Below, in pieces: positions 6,007 through 7,951 of a stretch of DNA of 7,951 bases. How positions within the stretch are numbered: the first letter of the stretch is position 1; each line of letters opens with the position of its first letter. A program made the position numbers and the translations under genes. Origin of the DNA: Bacillota bacterium (GTDB lineage Bacteria; Bacillota; Clostridia; Lachnospirales; Anaerotignaceae); assembly GCA_017547125.1 (NCBI GenBank), contig JAFYQL010000217.1, forward strand, positions 1-7,951, written 5' to 3'. The notes under the pieces were generated by a model. The model worked only from the letters and a program-made list of their open reading frames with translations. It was not told the DNA's origin and ran no database searches.

Positions 6007-6870
6007 TTACTGTGCCTTTGCAGTTTTTGGAACAAATATGGTTATTTCTGTGCCTATTTCAGTTTCGTCAATGGTATATTGTGCGCCTACACCGGTTTTG
6101 TTTATAACGTCAACGGTTTTCTTTACGGTGTTTATTATAAGACGGCTGTCGCTGAAAGAATGTATTTCTTTTTTCTCTATTTCAAAAACTTCGTTGTTTT
6201 TTATTTTTTCTGCCATTTCGTTTACAAGAGCCTCGGTGTTTTTAACATTAAGGTCCTGTTCAATAACCTTATCAAGTATTGATTTTTGTATCACTTCGTC
6301 TGGTATTTTCAAAAGGGCTCTTGCATGCCTTTCGGAAAGTCCGTTTTCGTATATTGTTTTAAGAATCTGCGGCGGAAGGCGGAGTATACGAAGCTTGTTT
6401 GCTACGGCAGACTGACTTTTGCCTACTTTTTTTGCCAATTCTTCCTGAGTAAGCCCGTAGTCATTTATAAGACAGGAGTATCCTTCGGCTTCTTCAATAA
6501 AGCTTAAATTCTGTCGCTGGAGGTTTTCGACCATGGCGATAAGGGCGCTTTTGTTGTCAGTCATGGTCATAACTATAGCGGGTATTGTTTCAAGGCCGGC
6601 GCTTTTTGCGGCACGAAGTCTTCTTTCCCCTGCTACAAGCTCATAGCTTCGGCCGTTTATAAGGCGCACAGTTATAGGCTGACACACACCGTAAAGTTTT
6701 ACAGATTCCGTAAGCTCATTAAGAGATGCAAGGTCGAAAAATTTTCTTGGCTGATTTGGGTTTGGCTTTATATCTTCAACAGGTATGTATTCAATCTTCA
6801 TTTCGCCTGCAGGCTCGTCCTTTACGGGCTCTGGTACGGGTTTTGGTTTAAAAAAATTAAATGCTATCAT
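6007..6870 (-). CDS. noc: ParB-family nucleoid occlusion protein (Noc-like)
   Basis: CTP-dependent DNA-sliding clamp of the ParB/Noc family. Noc binds dispersed chromosomal sites and blocks division-septum assembly over the nucleoid. The 287-residue protein has the full ParB layout: N-terminal CTP-binding domain (about 27-120) with NQPRKFFD at 39-46, GERRLRAAK at 81-89 and ENLQR at 115-119; a helix-turn-helix domain (140-205); and a C-terminal dimer domain. The four positions reported to separate Noc from ParB site choice read Gln153, Lys159, Arg164 and Arg181 (GKSQSAVANK, SERHARAL), matching Noc apart from Lys to Arg at the third. The C-terminus (FSDSRLIINTVKKTV) aligns with B. subtilis Noc as I recall it, and the short MIAFNFFKPK start could be the membrane-binding helix. 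The ATG at 6868-6870 is preferred over the GTG at 6879, since AAGGAG (complement of 6881-6886) is only 1 base from the GTG but 10 from the ATG. No parA, parB or rsmG is adjacent. Confidence 0.85.
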   Translation of the reverse strand: MIAFNFFKPKPVPEPVKDEPAGEMKIEYIPVEDIKPNPNQPRKFFDLASLNELTESVKLYGVCQPITVRLINGRSYELVAGERRLRAAKSAGLETIPAIVMTMTDNKSALIAMVENLQRQNLSFIEEAEGYSCLINDYGLTQEELAKKVGKSQSAVANKLRILRLPPQILKTIYENGLSERHARALLKIPDEVIQKSILDKVIEQDLNVKNTEALVNEMAEKIKNNEVFEIEKKEIHSFSDSRLIINTVKKTVDVINKTGVGAQYTIDETEIGTEITIFVPKTAKAQ

Positions 6871-6880
6871 TGGTATCACT

Positions 6881-6886
6881 CTCCTT
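6881..6886 (-). promoter_or_regulatory. Ribosome binding site that decides the noc start
   Basis: AAGGAG (complement of 6881-6886) is 10 bases from the ATG at 6870 and only 1 base from the in-frame GTG at 6879, which is too near to be used. The ATG is therefore the likelier start and the protein is three residues shorter. Confidence 0.6.
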
Positions 6887-6922
6887 ACGGATAAATATTA
6901 ACATAGCCGATTTTGCCAAATT

Positions 6923-6950
6923 TATGTATTCGTACACTTTTTTATTTCAA
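6923..6950 (-). promoter_or_regulatory. Possible noc promoter
   Basis: TTGAAA (complement of 6945-6950), a 16-base spacer and TACATA (complement of 6923-6928) make a moderate match. An alternative TTGGCA nearer the gene has only AT-rich -10 candidates. Weak evidence. Confidence 0.3.
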
Positions 6951-7004
6951 AAAATGACACAATCACAAAAAATACTGTCGAAAAAATAATTTAAATGTTC
7001 TCTA

Positions 7005-7047
7005 TTGAAGGTGATTTTTTGCCGTGATAAAATTAAAAAAGGAGGTG
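7005..7047 (+). promoter_or_regulatory. Promoter and ribosome binding site of the rhomboid gene
   Basis: TTGAAG at 7005-7010, a 17-base spacer ending in TGA, and TAAAAT at 7028-7033 form an extended -10 promoter like that of gdhA. Transcription would start near 7040, leaving a very short leader. AAAGGAGGTG at 7038-7047 is a near-perfect ribosome binding site 6 bases before the ATG at 7054. It rules out the in-frame GTG at 7024, which lies upstream of it. Confidence 0.45.
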
Positions 7048-7053
7048 CTTATT

Positions 7054-7632
7054 ATGAATAAGTTCAGAATCAGCTTCAATTCACCTGTGGTGCTTACATT
7101 TGCAATAATCTGCTTTGTGTCACTTGTGATGAACGTGTTTACGGCGGGAGCTTCAAACATAGCGTTTTTCAGCATATACAAAACATCGTGGTCAGATATA
7201 ATGATGTATCCAAGACTTATTCTGCATGTTTTTGGTCACGCAGACTGGTCACACTTTTTCGGAAACATAATGCTGATACTTATACTTGGTCCGTTGCTTG
7301 AAGAAAAATACGGCTCGGCAGATATAATTGCAGTTATAGTGACAACTGCACTTGCAACGGGACTTTTCAATGTGCTTATATTCCCTAATGTGAGACTTCT
7401 TGGTGCCAGCGGAGTGGTTTTTGCATTTATACTTCTTTCTTCCGTAACAAGACTTACAGACGGAACAATACCGCTCACATTTATACTTGTGGCTGTTATA
7501 TACATAGGCGGAGAAATAGTAAACGGCGTGATGCTTAACGACAATGTGTCAAACATAACCCACATAATTGGAGGTATGGTTGGCGCCGTGATGGGCTTTA
7601 AGTTTGGCTCACAAAAAATAAAACGCAAATAA
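7054..7632 (+). CDS. Rhomboid family intramembrane serine protease
   Basis: Integral membrane protease that cleaves transmembrane segments of other proteins within the bilayer. The 192-residue protein is a minimal six-helix rhomboid: hydrophobic segments at about 12-31, 67-83, 89-109, 114-131, 139-158 and 168-184. The family motifs are intact. HADWSHFFGN (62-71) gives the HxxxxHxxxN of loop and helix 2, with Asn71 supporting the oxyanion hole. GPLLEEKYGS (79-88) matches the segment after helix 2. GASG (117-120) carries nucleophile Ser119, and His170 in THIIGG completes the catalytic dyad. It should therefore be active. No extra cytosolic domain is present. The substrate is not indicated. The following gene starts 17 bases after the stop with its own strong ribosome binding site, so the two are likely co-transcribed. 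Confidence 0.92.
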   Translation: MNKFRISFNSPVVLTFAIICFVSLVMNVFTAGASNIAFFSIYKTSWSDIMMYPRLILHVFGHADWSHFFGNIMLILILGPLLEEKYGSADIIAVIVTTALATGLFNVLIFPNVRLLGASGVVFAFILLSSVTRLTDGTIPLTFILVAVIYIGGEIVNGVMLNDNVSNITHIIGGMVGAVMGFKFGSQKIKRK

Positions 7633-7649
7633 TTGCGCAGGAGGTTTTT

Positions 7650-7951
7650 ATGGAAATACTTATTATTGCATTGCTTGTTGTGGTTATAATTCTTCAGGTA
7701 ATGGTTATTTCAAAAAATAAAAATAATGCAGGTGAGGGAGAAAAAACAGTTGCGGCCATCAAAGAACTTAAAAAAGAACAGGATGACCTTAAGACAGGTG
7801 TTTTAAAAGAAATAAGCGAAGGACAGATGAAAAATCAGAATTTCTTTTTTGAACACATCTCAGGTCTTAAAACAGACGTTATGAAAGAACTTTCCGAAGG
7901 TCAGAATGTTAGCAAAAACCTTATCCAGGAAAATCTTGATAAGATGCAGAA
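7650..7951 (+). CDS. Membrane-anchored coiled-coil protein, probable RmuC N-terminus (partial)
   Basis: Only the first 100 codons are in the window; the gene is cut by the right edge. The start ATG at 7650 follows AGGAGGT at 7639-7645. Residues 2-20 form a hydrophobic anchor (EILIIALLVVVIILQVMVI), followed by a basic stretch SKNKN that should stay cytoplasmic. The rest is highly charged heptad-like helix with Lys, Glu and Gln, expected to form a coiled coil. A 13-residue unit occurs twice, LKTGVLKEISEGQ and LKTDVMKELSEGQ, 25 residues apart. An N-terminal membrane helix plus long coiled coil is the start of the RmuC family (DNA recombination / inversion-limiting proteins with a later nuclease-like domain), and that is my best guess. 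The diagnostic RmuC domain lies beyond the edge, so a generic coiled-coil membrane protein cannot be excluded. Confidence 0.6.
   Translation, partial: MEILIIALLVVVIILQVMVISKNKNNAGEGEKTVAAIKELKKEQDDLKTGVLKEISEGQMKNQNFFFEHISGLKTDVMKELSEGQNVSKNLIQENLDKMQ
7790..7903 (+). repeat. Two-copy imperfect repeat inside the coiled-coil gene
   Basis: The 39-base stretches at 7790-7828 and 7865-7903 are offset by 75 bases and encode the similar 13-residue units LKTGVLKEISEGQ and LKTDVMKELSEGQ. Third-codon positions differ, so the repeat is conserved at protein level and is not a recent DNA duplication. Confidence 0.6.

Noticed and set aside
5971..6507. Rightward frames opposite noc, including one of 125 codons
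   Set aside because: They are antisense to a clear ParB-family gene and have no start signals. The hydrophobic, Phe-rich look comes from reading Lys/Glu codons backwards.
7236..7628. 130-codon leftward frame opposite the rhomboid gene
   Set aside because: Antisense to an intact protease with all catalytic motifs; no ribosome binding site.
1..7951. parS or Noc-binding (NBS) sites
   Set aside because: I looked for TGTTTCACGTGAAACA-like and ATTTCCCGGGAAAT-like palindromes by eye and saw none close to consensus in the window.

Overview
This is an AT-rich, tightly packed stretch of bacterial chromosome. It very probably comes from an anaerobic Clostridia-type Firmicute. The reasons are strong AGGAGG-type ribosome binding sites, heavy use of CTT (Leu) and AGA (Arg) codons, an NADP-type hexameric glutamate dehydrogenase, a Noc-type nucleoid occlusion protein, and a stand-alone siroheme/ferredoxin sulfite-reductase-like protein. 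The sequence alone does not fix the genus. I see no tRNA, rRNA, CRISPR array, insertion sequence or prophage gene.

Left end (1-934): the N-terminal ATPase region of a divergent type IIA topoisomerase B subunit (ParE/GyrB type) runs leftward out of the window. A 228-base divergent promoter region separates it from a rightward rlmI-like 23S rRNA m5C methyltransferase gene (935-2161), which ends at a clear intrinsic terminator.

Middle (2200-4480): a probable three-gene rightward operon. It encodes a D-2-hydroxyacid dehydrogenase, a sulfite/nitrite-reductase-like protein with an inserted 2[4Fe-4S] ferredoxin domain, and an 84-residue single-pass membrane protein of unknown function. A strong hairpin at 4446-4470 closes the operon and also serves as terminator for the convergent glutamate dehydrogenase gene.

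Right half (4492-7951): gdhA (leftward) has its own good promoter and a structured leader. Upstream of it, also leftward, is a ParB-family gene whose DNA-recognition residues match Noc rather than ParB/Spo0J. A 183-base divergent region then leads to a rightward pair: a rhomboid intramembrane serine protease, and 17 bases later the start of a membrane-anchored coiled-coil protein, probably RmuC, cut by the window end.

Most of the content is housekeeping: topology, ribosome modification, nitrogen assimilation, chromosome/division coordination and membrane proteolysis. The least ordinary parts are the hydroxyacid dehydrogenase / orphan sulfite reductase / small membrane protein operon, the Noc gene with no ParA or ParB neighbour, and the topoisomerase ATPase with altered conserved motifs. 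I found no clear evidence of a wholly new system.
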